Below, piece by piece: positions 11,412-19,493 of a stretch of 64,000 nucleotides of DNA; position 1 is the first letter of the stretch; each line of letters starts with the position of its first letter. Under the pieces are notes generated by a model. The model had not been told where the DNA came from. It did no database searches and saw only the letters and a program-made list of their open reading frames with translations. The translations under genes and the position numbers were made by a program. The DNA lies in assembly GCF_020687685.1 (NCBI RefSeq), contig NZ_JAJEWM010000005.1, positions 124,001-188,000 of the forward strand. The letters run 5' to 3'. This DNA comes from Tessaracoccus sp. OS52. Its GTDB lineage: Bacteria; Actinomycetota; Actinomycetes; Propionibacteriales; Propionibacteriaceae.

Positions 11412-13579
11412 AGCGCCACGTCGTCCTCTACGGAGACGTCAACCTCAACATCATCGACGGCTCGGCCACCTGGCTGATCTCCCTCGCCGAGACCCTCACC
11501 CTCACCGACTCCGTCGTCCACGTCGTCCTGAAGGCCCAGGTCACCACCGACCGGCTCCTCACGCGCCTGGTGGACCACCCCGGCATCGTCATCCACGAAG
11601 CCGTCCCCAGCGGCGGGATGGCGGCCATGTCCCACGCCGACGCCGTGAAGCGGCTGGAGGATGTGGTCACCGGGGTCGAGGCCTCCGTCCTGATCGTGCG
11701 TGGCCTGCAGATGGCAGCCGCGGCGGGGGCATCGGAGGTGCTCTCCCCGCGGTTGTGGAGCTACGTCACCGACTTCAAGTTCCCGGCCACCCTGATGCCC
11801 CCCGGCCAGTTGCCCAAGCTGCGGGAGGTGGCGGCCAGGTCCAGGCGATTCTTCGTGCAGACGGAGGAGACCCGCGCCTACATCGAGTCCGTCGTCCCGG
11901 AAGCCGCGGGCAAGTGCCTGCTGATGACGCCCACCGTGCCCGACGACTACTTCGCGCCGATCGACGAAACACCGGTCGGGGACAGACTGGAGCTGGTCTA
12001 TTCCGGCAAGCTGCACCCTGACTGGCGCACGCTGGAAATGACCCAACTGCCGGCCCTCCTCGCGGAGGCCGGCCAGCTGGCTCACCTGACCATCCTGGGC
12101 GACAAGGTGCAATCAGCGGACCCGGAGTGGATCACAGCCATGCGCGCTGCCCTCGAGGACCCACCGCCCGACGTGACCTGGGCCGGCGGGCTCCCCCGGG
12201 AAGAGGCGTTGCGCACGGTGGCGGCCCACGACGTCGGCGTGAGCTGGCGCTCCCCGGCCCTGGACTCCAGCCTGGAGATCTCCACCAAGATGCTGGAGTA
12301 CGCCGCCGCCGGGACGCCGCCGCTGGTCAACCGGACTCCGGCGCACGAGGAACTGTTCGGCGCCGACTACCCCCTGTTCACCGACGGCGACCTCGCCTCG
12401 GTGGTGGCGACGCTGGTGGCGGCTAGGACGCGTCTGCCGGAACTCCGCGCCGCTGCGCAGGAGGCTGTCCGGCCCTACTCCAGCAGCGCCACCGCACGTC
12501 GGCTGGAGGGCTACTTCCGGCGCACCGAACCCGACTACGAGGCACACCGCCTGGGCGCGAAGGTGTTGCGGGTGGTGCTGGCGGGACACGATCTCAAGTT
12601 CGCCGGGGAACTCGTCGAGTTGCTGCATGTGCGTCCCGACGTGGACCTGCGGATCGACCAGTGGAGCAGCCTGCGGGACCACGACGAGGCCCTCTCGGAG
12701 GAACTCCTGGGTTGGGCCGACGTCGTCATCTGCGAGTGGGCAGGGCCATGCGCGGTCTGGTACTCGGAGCGCAAGCGCCCAGGCCAACGGCTGCTGGTGA
12801 GACTGCACCGATTCGAGCTGACGGCACCGTGGCTCGGGGACCTGAGGATCGAGAACGTCGACTCGCTGATCACGGTGTCGAAGTACTACCACCGCCTGGT
12901 GCTGGAGACCACCGGCTGGCCCTCCTCGAAGGTCCACCACATCGACAACGCGCTCGACGCAACAGATCTGGCACGGCCGAAGCGGCCGGGGGCACGGTAC
13001 GCACTCGGGCTCGTGGGCATCGTTCCCTTCCTGAAAAGGCCCGACCGCGCCCTCGACCTGCTGGAGTCCCTGCTGGTCCGCGACGACCGTTTCCGGCTGC
13101 ACATCAAGGGACGGCTGCCGTGGGAGTATCCGTGGATCTGGCGCAAGCCCGAGGAGCGGGAGGCCTACCTCCATTTCTTCGACAGGATCGGGAGCATTCC
13201 AGGCCTGTCCGAGCACGTCGTCTTCGAACCCTTCGGCCCGGACATGGCCAACTGGCTCCGCGGCATCGGATGGCTGCTGTCTCCCTCCACCCACGAGAGC
13301 TTCCACCTTGCACCCGCGGAGGGTATGGCCTCCGGGGCGCTGCCGGTGTTCTGGAACCGGGACGGCGTCGAGGAGATCTTCGGACCGCAGTTCCGGCACG
13401 ACAGCGTTGCGGAGATGGCAGACTTCGTGCTCGCCCACGTCTCGGACGAGGCGCTGTGGGACGAAGCCCGGGAACGGGCTTCCCGGACGGCGGCGGACTT
13501 CGACCTGGGGGTCGTGAACGTCCAGTGGCTGGATCACATCTTCGCTGACAGGACTGCGCCCGAACCGGCCGGTCCCTAG
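11408..13579 (+). CDS. Fused double-domain glycosyltransferase (two GT-B-like units)
   Basis: A 723-residue protein with two GT-B-like units in tandem. Unit 1 (about 1-375) ends with 'DVGVSWRSPALDSSLEISTK' and 'EYAAAGTPPLVNR', a donor-site pattern. Unit 2 (about 385-723) begins 'KVLRVVLAGHDLKFAGELV' and contains 'LGLVGIVPFLKRPDRALDLL' and 'LSPSTHESFHLAPAEGMASG', whose E-x7-E geometry fits GT4 retaining enzymes. It may add two different sugars or be processive for a disaccharide repeat. Longer open sequence upstream (to 11159) overlaps the previous gene; ATG 11408 at the ATGA overlap is the natural start. No membrane helix is present, so it probably relies on membrane-bound partners. Confidence 0.82.
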   Translation: MKRHVVLYGDVNLNIIDGSATWLISLAETLTLTDSVVHVVLKAQVTTDRLLTRLVDHPGIVIHEAVPSGGMAAMSHADAVKRLEDVVTGVEASVLIVRGLQMAAAAGASEVLSPRLWSYVTDFKFPATLMPPGQLPKLREVAARSRRFFVQTEETRAYIESVVPEAAGKCLLMTPTVPDDYFAPIDETPVGDRLELVYSGKLHPDWRTLEMTQLPALLAEAGQLAHLTILGDKVQSADPEWITAMRAALEDPPPDVTWAGGLPREEALRTVAAHDVGVSWRSPALDSSLEISTKMLEYAAAGTPPLVNRTPAHEELFGADYPLFTDGDLASVVATLVAARTRLPELRAAAQEAVRPYSSSATARRLEGYFRRTEPDYEAHRLGAKVLRVVLAGHDLKFAGELVELLHVRPDVDLRIDQWSSLRDHDEALSEELLGWADVVICEWAGPCAVWYSERKRPGQRLLVRLHRFELTAPWLGDLRIENVDSLITVSKYYHRLVLETTGWPSSKVHHIDNALDATDLARPKRPGARYALGLVGIVPFLKRPDRALDLLESLLVRDDRFRLHIKGRLPWEYPWIWRKPEEREAYLHFFDRIGSIPGLSEHVVFEPFGPDMANWLRGIGWLLSPSTHESFHLAPAEGMASGALPVFWNRDGVEEIFGPQFRHDSVAEMADFVLAHVSDEALWDEARERASRTAADFDLGVVNVQWLDHIFADRTAPEPAGP

Positions 13580-13633
13580 ACTCACGTCCGGGAGTCGATC
13601 TCGCGGCCGACTAGCGAAAACAGGAGAGAAGTC

Positions 13634-15403
13634 ATCAACGACCAGCCCACTGAGTACTCGGTCGAGCCCTCGCGCTCCGAGGACGTTCCTGGTTACCAGC
13701 GGCCCCCCGCGGTCCAGGTCGCGTTCCACCTCGACCGACTCATGGCGGACCGCTACCAGGAACCCGGCCTGGACGAGCACTCGATCGACGAGACCTCCCG
13801 GTGGGACTTCTACTCGGGCCAACCCACGCCGGAGTTCCGCCTCCACAACCTCAACCATCTGCGCGTGCTCACCGAGAGCTACCGCAGCACAGGAGACTCC
13901 TCCCAGGCCCGGCAGGCCGACGTGCTGGCCCACCGCTGGCTCCGGGTCCGCGGCACCCCCGACGACTCCCCCGCCTGGCACGGCCACCCGGTGGCGCTCC
14001 GCACCGCCACACTGGCCTACCTCTACGCGGCCGGCTTCAGCCCTGATGCACGGATGCGCGAGGCGCTTCAGTTGCACGCGGAGTTCCTGGCGGATCCGAA
14101 CAACTACGAGGGTGCGTGGAACCACGGCCTCGACCAGGACATCGCTCTCCTGCAGGCAGGTCGGGCGCTCGGTGATGCGGAGGTGTGCCAGGTTGCTGCC
14201 GACCGGGTTGAGGAGGCGGCGCCCGCCCTCGTCGACGGGCAGGGGGTCGTGGCCGAGCAGGCCACCACGTATGCGCTCTACATCTATCAGCGCCTGGGAG
14301 TGGTGAGCGAGGAGCTGAAACGCGCTGGCCTGCCGATCACGCCGGCGCTGCGCCGTCGCGACCAGATACCGGCATTCCTGTCGTGGGCCACCAGGCCAGA
14401 CCGCGTGATGGTGCCGGTCGGCGACTCGCGCTTCGCGCAGCTGCCCAGCCTCGCAGGGACCGAGTTCGAGTTCCCGGCGACAGGCGGCGAGACCGGGACG
14501 CCTCCGCCCGCCCGGTCCATGTTCTACGACGACGGCTGGGGCTTCATCCGTTCCGGTTGGGGCGAGGCGAGACCCTACCCCGATGAGTCCCACCTCACGG
14601 TGCGCTACGGGACGTTCAGGCGGATCCACGGCCACCGCGACCACACGTCCGTCCTCTGGTACACCGGTGGACGGCCCGTCCTGGATGACCCGGGCTTCAC
14701 CGGCTACGGCGACAAGGCCATCCGGCAGTACGAACTGGCCGAGACCTCCCATTCGATGGTGACCGTCGAGGGCGCCGGCGGCTACTGCTGGGACAAGGGC
14801 ACCGAGCTGCTGCACCAGTCGCGGTTCACACTCGACGATGACCACGAGGTCCATCTGCTCCACCTGGGCGGCTACGCCTACCCCGACGTGATGCGGACCC
14901 GCTCCATCCTGCACATCCCGGCCCTGGATGTGCTGGTCGTGCGCGACGCGATAACCGCTCCGAAGCCGGTCACCGTCAACCAGACCTGGCAGTTCGGCGC
15001 CAGCTTCAGCTCCTCGGAGCTCTCACCTGATGGTCAGACGGCGCGGCTGACGGACCCGGCTGGCAGCGCCGTGCTCACCCAGTTGCTGCCCGTCAATGCC
15101 GTGGAGGACCGGTTCGGGCGTACCGAGCCGCAGGCGGGCTGGGTGGCCGTCGGCGAGGGCCGACGCGCCCCGGCCCACAGCCTCCGCTTCAGCCGACGGG
15201 GAGCGCAGGTCGCGTTCCTGACGGCGATCACCACCCGGGACGATCTGGCTGTGGACCTCGCTTCCGAAGGCGCCATTCGGGTGCGTCTGGCTTCGGTCTC
15301 ACCGGAACCGCTGGTGGTGGTGAGGTTCGACCCTGCCACCGGTTTCCTCCCCACGGCGCGCCGGCCCCGAGCGACGACCCGCTGGGACCACCGGGAGGAC
15401 TGA
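13634..15403 (+). CDS. Heparinase II/III family protein, apparently starting at AUC
   Basis: The C-terminal half (about residues 300-500) has heparinase II/III features: 'HGHRDHTSVLWYTGGRPVLD', then 'DPGFTGYGDK' and 'ETSHSMVTVEG', matching the family's H.H.D...GG..LL.DPG...Y...S..HNTV.VDG order. The N-terminal half is an alpha-helical toroid-like region. Such enzymes cleave uronic-acid polysaccharides by beta-elimination. No signal peptide is seen, so this one may act in the cytoplasm. The first canonical start in frame is ATG 13742, which has no ribosome binding site. Clear coding sequence continues upstream to an ATC at 13634 that has CAGGAGAG at ideal distance; the frame has no ATG, GTG or TTG between the previous stop and 13742. 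The ATC is either a rare start codon or a mutated or misread ATG. Confidence 0.78.
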   Translation: MNDQPTEYSVEPSRSEDVPGYQRPPAVQVAFHLDRLMADRYQEPGLDEHSIDETSRWDFYSGQPTPEFRLHNLNHLRVLTESYRSTGDSSQARQADVLAHRWLRVRGTPDDSPAWHGHPVALRTATLAYLYAAGFSPDARMREALQLHAEFLADPNNYEGAWNHGLDQDIALLQAGRALGDAEVCQVAADRVEEAAPALVDGQGVVAEQATTYALYIYQRLGVVSEELKRAGLPITPALRRRDQIPAFLSWATRPDRVMVPVGDSRFAQLPSLAGTEFEFPATGGETGTPPPARSMFYDDGWGFIRSGWGEARPYPDESHLTVRYGTFRRIHGHRDHTSVLWYTGGRPVLDDPGFTGYGDKAIRQYELAETSHSMVTVEGAGGYCWDKGTELLHQSRFTLDDDHEVHLLHLGGYAYPDVMRTRSILHIPALDVLVVRDAITAPKPVTVNQTWQFGASFSSSELSPDGQTARLTDPAGSAVLTQLLPVNAVEDRFGRTEPQAGWVAVGEGRRAPAHSLRFSRRGAQVAFLTAITTRDDLAVDLASEGAIRVRLASVSPEPLVVVRFDPATGFLPTARRPRATTRWDHRED

Positions 15404-15408
15404 GTGGC

Positions 15409-17511
15409 TCAGTGCCCAGCTTCGCGAGGAACCCCGTGGGCCGCGGCGCCTGCAATCACATCGAGAGTGGCCCTGATGGCCTCGACGTCGGCGGCGGGTG
15501 ACACGTACTCGAAGCTGAGTTCCGACATCGGGGAGTCGCGGTCCACCAGTGCCCAGATCGGCCGGCCAGAGCCCCGGTAGTCGCTCAGCTTCGACGGGAG
15601 GTACGGGTTGACGCTCATGGCCTCGCCGATCACGACGTCTGTGACCAGCAGCACGTCCAGCCTGGTGGTCAGGTTGAGGAACTCGAAGTACGGCAGGTAG
15701 CCGCGGACGGTGACCTGGTCCCTCGACGGCCGGCCGGCCAGTTCAGCGGTGATGCCCGCCACGTCGCTGGTGAACACATGGAGGTGGACGGCTGTCCTGT
15801 CCTCCGGCGCCTGGCTGTCCAGGGCATCGAGAACTGCCCCCATTCCCCTGTTGGGGTAGAGGTTGCCGAAGTATCCGATGTTGGTGACCCCATGCGGCAA
15901 CTCGATGTCACAGGGGTGCGCCGTGTAAGCCTCCGGAGGCGGTTCGGGGTGCGGACGGACGGTGGACCTGGCCATCACCCGGGAGGTGATTGAGTCGTCG
16001 TCCCAGCGCTCCAGCATCACCCGTTGCTGCCGGGTGTTGGTGAAGATCAGCTCGTCGGCCAGCGCCATGGTGGCCGCCTCCACCAGCGCGAAGGTGCCGG
16101 GCAGCTCCAGGTGACCGAGTCCACGGGCTGCGAGAGCGGCCCTGAGCTCCCGCGTGACCTCGTCGTCGACGATGGGTGAGCGCCGCTCGCCGCCGCGGGT
16201 GCTGAACCGCAGCGGGTCGGAGAACTCGGCTGACCAGACCACGGGCCAGTGGCGCAGCTTGAACAGGGCTGCGGCGGCGTGTGAAGGGGCCCAGAGCGCG
16301 CGCGAGTAGACGCGTCGATAGGGTCGCTGGCGGTGGCGGCGCTCCGCTGTGAGGAAGGCGTCGAGCGCGTACGCCGACAGCGCGGCGCCGCTGTAGAAGT
16401 CCACGGGGAGTTTCAGTTCGAGGTGTTCGTTGAGCACGTCCTGCGTGAGTTCCGCCAGCTGCGGGTCCAGATCACGGACGAGGGACATGTCGTTGGAGAT
16501 CACGTCGACGCTGCGCCCACGCCCGGCAAGGACCTTGGCGGCCACGATGGCGCTGGTGTCGGCGGCGGGAACGAAGGCGTAACAGAACGCGACGTCGTCG
16601 GCCGGTCCCGGGGAGAACACCCCTTCCGGGAAGCGCTGGATCCCGGAGGCGGCCACGGCGGCCCGGGCCCGCCTGCGGTCCTCCGGATGCGCCTCCAGCC
16701 ACACCCTGACCGACTGCGCCTGCGAGCGCATCAGATGGAGGCGGGCAACGTCTCCCCGGCCACCGAGCGGCAGGTCAAGGGCGTCGAGTCTCTGGATGCA
16801 CGCCAGCCGCTGGGTCACGCGGAAGTCGTAGGACTCCTCCTGCCTGGAGACCGAGCCTGCCCGCAGCACCCGGACGTAGTGCGCGTCGGGAGCGAAGACG
16901 AAGGCGACCTCCAGGTCCTCGGTGAGGTATCCGGCGAAGTAGACCAAGTCCTCACCGCTGCGAAGGTCGACGTCGAACCGGTGCCGCAGCGCCACCTCCC
17001 GTGGGACGAACTTGCACGCGTTGAAGGCGAGCGGCCAGGCTTGCGCGCCGATGGGATGCACCTGCCCGGCGGCTGCCTCCGTGAACCGTCCGTACCGGCT
17101 CTGGACGAGTTCACCGGACTCACTCACCTGGTCGATGAGCGGAAGCACCACCATGCGGCCCTGGGCGACGTTGGCCAGTCCGAGCCGCACGAACTCAGGT
17201 TGGAGCCAGTCGTCGTCGTCCAGGAAAGTGACGAACTCTCCACCTGCGTGCGCGACGCCGACGTTGCGGGCATTGCCGGCGCCCGCCTCGTCGATGAAGG
17301 TTGCCCTGACCCGCAGGCGCGGATGATCGACGCGGACCCGGTCCAGCGCCTCCGCGTACCCATCGGCGGGACCGTTGACCACCACCACTGCCTCGTATCG
17401 GTCCGGGTCCGCGGTCTGGGCGGCCAGCGACCCCAGCGCCGCCTCGAGCCTCCCGGGCCCCCGGTACGTCGGGATCACGATCGACAGTTCAGAGGTGTAC
17501 CCACTGCTCAT
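15409..17511 (-). CDS. Fused glycosyltransferase: GT2 domain plus C-terminal GT-B-like domain
   Basis: A 700-residue protein. The N-terminal 250 residues are a GT2 (GT-A fold) domain: 'ELSIVIPTYRGPGRLEAAL', 'GNARNVGVAHAGGEFVTF' and the metal-binding 'LDDDDWLQPEF', with 'RSGEDLVYF' further on. The C-terminal half has 'IGYFGNLYPNRGMGAVLDAL' and 'NPYLPSKLSDYRGSGRPIWA', the donor-site pattern of GT-B enzymes. The ATG at 17511 overlaps the upstream gene's stop (ATGA); an ATG seven codons earlier is possible but overlaps further. It is the last gene of the minus-strand operon with wecB, converging on the heparinase-like gene five bases away. It probably adds two residues of the repeat unit. Confidence 0.82.
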   Translation of the reverse strand: MSSGYTSELSIVIPTYRGPGRLEAALGSLAAQTADPDRYEAVVVVNGPADGYAEALDRVRVDHPRLRVRATFIDEAGAGNARNVGVAHAGGEFVTFLDDDDWLQPEFVRLGLANVAQGRMVVLPLIDQVSESGELVQSRYGRFTEAAAGQVHPIGAQAWPLAFNACKFVPREVALRHRFDVDLRSGEDLVYFAGYLTEDLEVAFVFAPDAHYVRVLRAGSVSRQEESYDFRVTQRLACIQRLDALDLPLGGRGDVARLHLMRSQAQSVRVWLEAHPEDRRRARAAVAASGIQRFPEGVFSPGPADDVAFCYAFVPAADTSAIVAAKVLAGRGRSVDVISNDMSLVRDLDPQLAELTQDVLNEHLELKLPVDFYSGAALSAYALDAFLTAERRHRQRPYRRVYSRALWAPSHAAAALFKLRHWPVVWSAEFSDPLRFSTRGGERRSPIVDDEVTRELRAALAARGLGHLELPGTFALVEAATMALADELIFTNTRQQRVMLERWDDDSITSRVMARSTVRPHPEPPPEAYTAHPCDIELPHGVTNIGYFGNLYPNRGMGAVLDALDSQAPEDRTAVHLHVFTSDVAGITAELAGRPSRDQVTVRGYLPYFEFLNLTTRLDVLLVTDVVIGEAMSVNPYLPSKLSDYRGSGRPIWALVDRDSPMSELSFEYVSPAADVEAIRATLDVIAGAAAHGVPREAGH

Positions 17512-18278
17512 CGGCGCCACTTCCTTCGCCAAGCCCAGTACTTCAGGGTCGCGCCGCCCAGCAGGGAGTTCGAAAGGCTGGCGTAGCGCTTGCGGGCGGT
17601 GGCCAGCTCAGCGGCGAGCGCGGCCTCGCGACTCCTCAACTGCTCCATTTCGGCGGCGAGGGCACCAGCCCGCTCCGCCGACGCCGTGACCGCGGCCTCC
17701 GGTTCGCGCACCCTGCCCCCGTCCTGGTCCATCGGCTCGGCCGGCGCCGAGGGCGCGCTCACGATCCGGTCCCGGACGGTGAGGACCGAAGGTTCCAGAC
17801 CGTTGCGCAGCCCCGTCAGGAGGGGCGTGAGAGGTAGATCACCTGCATCCCGCCGCCTGAATCCGGTGACGGACCGGCCGCGACGCCGGGAGACGGCGTC
17901 CACGGCGAGGGCGACGGGGAGATCCGCCTCGGCGAGTGTCTCCACCACCACCAGCGAGTGCTGGGCCGCGACGATGACCAGGCGGTCGAAACCACGGCCG
18001 AGGGAACCGTCGAACGCGGCCGTCGCCGCTTCGAGCCAGACCTCGGGGCGGGTGTCGAGGACTGTGAGCACTGCCGGGGTTCCGGCGTCCGTGCTCACCT
18101 GCGAGATGGCGTCAAGGACACTGTGGGCACCCTCGAGCCAGTGCTGGCCGAACAGTTCCCGGTGGTGTGCATCAGCCACCGCCACCGAGCCACCGACAGC
18201 GACCACGGTCGCCGGTTCGGGAGCACACGCCAGGCCAACGGCGTCCGCGTCACCCGTGGCCCGCTCGTCGGCGTTCAT
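17508..18278 (-). CDS. Unknown protein with C-terminal coiled coil, polysaccharide locus
   Basis: A 256-residue protein preceded by AGGAA. The N-terminal part has short beta-strand/helix alternations ('PATVVAVGGSVAVADAHH', 'RLVIVAAQHSLVVVETLAE') that could be a Rossmann-like fold, but no nucleotide or SAM motif is complete. Residues about 195-235 are an Ala/Glu/Arg-rich coiled coil and the C-terminus is strongly basic and aromatic (YWAWRRKWRR), suggesting membrane-surface contact. It is coupled by 4-base overlaps both to wecB upstream and to the fused glycosyltransferase downstream. The coiled-coil-plus-basic-tail layout echoes the gene at 3866-4240. No family was recognised. Confidence 0.6.
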   Translation of the reverse strand: MNADERATGDADAVGLACAPEPATVVAVGGSVAVADAHHRELFGQHWLEGAHSVLDAISQVSTDAGTPAVLTVLDTRPEVWLEAATAAFDGSLGRGFDRLVIVAAQHSLVVVETLAEADLPVALAVDAVSRRRGRSVTGFRRRDAGDLPLTPLLTGLRNGLEPSVLTVRDRIVSAPSAPAEPMDQDGGRVREPEAAVTASAERAGALAAEMEQLRSREAALAAELATARKRYASLSNSLLGGATLKYWAWRRKWRR

Positions 18279-19426
18279 TGTTCCTGCGTGCCGAAGTCGG
18301 GCAGCCGTTGTCCGACCCCCAGCAGTTCCGCGATGGCGGCGACGCTGCGCTCGGCGGCATGACCGTCCCCATAGGGGTTGACCGCGTGGCTCATTCGCGC
18401 GTATGCCTCCCGGTCATCGATCAGTTCCGCCGTCGCGGCGACGATCCGGTCCTTGTCGGTGCCCACCAGCCGGACCGTCCCCGCCACCACAGCCTCGGGG
18501 CGCTCGGTGTTGTCGCGCAGCACCAGCACCGGCTTGCCGAAGCTGGGAGCCTCCTCCTGCACACCGCCGGAGTCGGTCAGGATGATGTCTGCCCACTTCT
18601 GGGCATGGACGAACTGGGGGTAGTCGAGCGGCTCGACGACGGCCACGTTCTCGATGTCGGCGACCAAGGGGACGATGGCGGCCCGGACCAGCGGGTTCTT
18701 GTGTGCCGGGAACACGAACAGGTACTCGGGGAAGCGGCGGGCCAGCTCGGCGACGGCCAGTCCGATGTGGGCCATCGGCTCCCCCCAGTTCTCCCTGCGG
18801 TGCGTGGTCAGCAGGACCATCCGGCGCCCGGCGGCGGCCTCCGCTGCAAGGCGGGGATCGCTGAACTCGACGTCGTGCGCGGCGGTCCACTCCAGGGCAT
18901 CGATCACGGTGTTGCCCACCACGGCGATGATCCCCGGGTCGATGGCCTCGCGAAGCAGGTTGTCCCGTGACGTCGTCGTCGGAGCCAGGTGCAGCGACGT
19001 GACCTGGCCGGCCAGCTTGCGGTTGGCCTCTTCGGGGAAGGGAGACATGATGTCACCCGACCGGAGGCCGGCCTCCAGGTGCACCACCGGGATCTGGTTG
19101 TAGAAGCAGGCGATGGCCGCGATGGCAACGGTGGTGGTGTCACCCTGCACGACCACGGCGTCCGGGTGGTACTCCTCCCAGACCTTGGGGAGGCCGTCGA
19201 GGATGCGGGAGGCCAGCTCCGTCAGGGACTGACCGTCCTTGAACACCTTCAGGTCGAGGTCCGGCTCGATCCCGAACCACTCGTTGACCTGGTCCATCAT
19301 CTCGCGGTGCTGCCCGGTGCTCACCACGACCGGCGTGAGCACCTCCGACGCCTCAAGGGCCTTGATCAGCGGCGCCATCTTCACGGCCTCGGGGCGGGTG
19401 CCGTAGATGACCATAACCTGCTTCAT
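18275..19426 (-). CDS. wecB: UDP-N-acetylglucosamine 2-epimerase (non-hydrolysing)
   Basis: Converts UDP-GlcNAc to UDP-ManNAc, the substrate of the dehydrogenase at 9255-10481. Family landmarks are complete: 'VIYGTRPEAVKMAPLI' at the N-terminus, 'VVQGDTTTVAIAAIACFY', 'HLEAGLRSGD', 'PFPEEANRKL', 'THRRENWG', 'LTDSGGVQEEAPSFGKPVL' and 'RDNTERPEAV'. Length (383) is typical. AGGAGG lies 6 bases before the ATG. It is the first gene of a three-gene minus-strand operon with 4-base overlaps. With wecC it provides UDP-ManNAcA, the uronic-acid precursor used for teichuronic acid in Micrococcus luteus and for enterobacterial common antigen. Confidence 0.95.
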   Translation of the reverse strand: MKQVMVIYGTRPEAVKMAPLIKALEASEVLTPVVVSTGQHREMMDQVNEWFGIEPDLDLKVFKDGQSLTELASRILDGLPKVWEEYHPDAVVVQGDTTTVAIAAIACFYNQIPVVHLEAGLRSGDIMSPFPEEANRKLAGQVTSLHLAPTTTSRDNLLREAIDPGIIAVVGNTVIDALEWTAAHDVEFSDPRLAAEAAAGRRMVLLTTHRRENWGEPMAHIGLAVAELARRFPEYLFVFPAHKNPLVRAAIVPLVADIENVAVVEPLDYPQFVHAQKWADIILTDSGGVQEEAPSFGKPVLVLRDNTERPEAVVAGTVRLVGTDKDRIVAATAELIDDREAYARMSHAVNPYGDGHAAERSVAAIAELLGVGQRLPDFGTQEQ

Positions 19427-19493
19427 GCGTGCCTCCTGTTGCCCTCGGTGGGCATCAGCCTACTGGCTGGGCCACCGCTTCCAGCGGAGGAGT

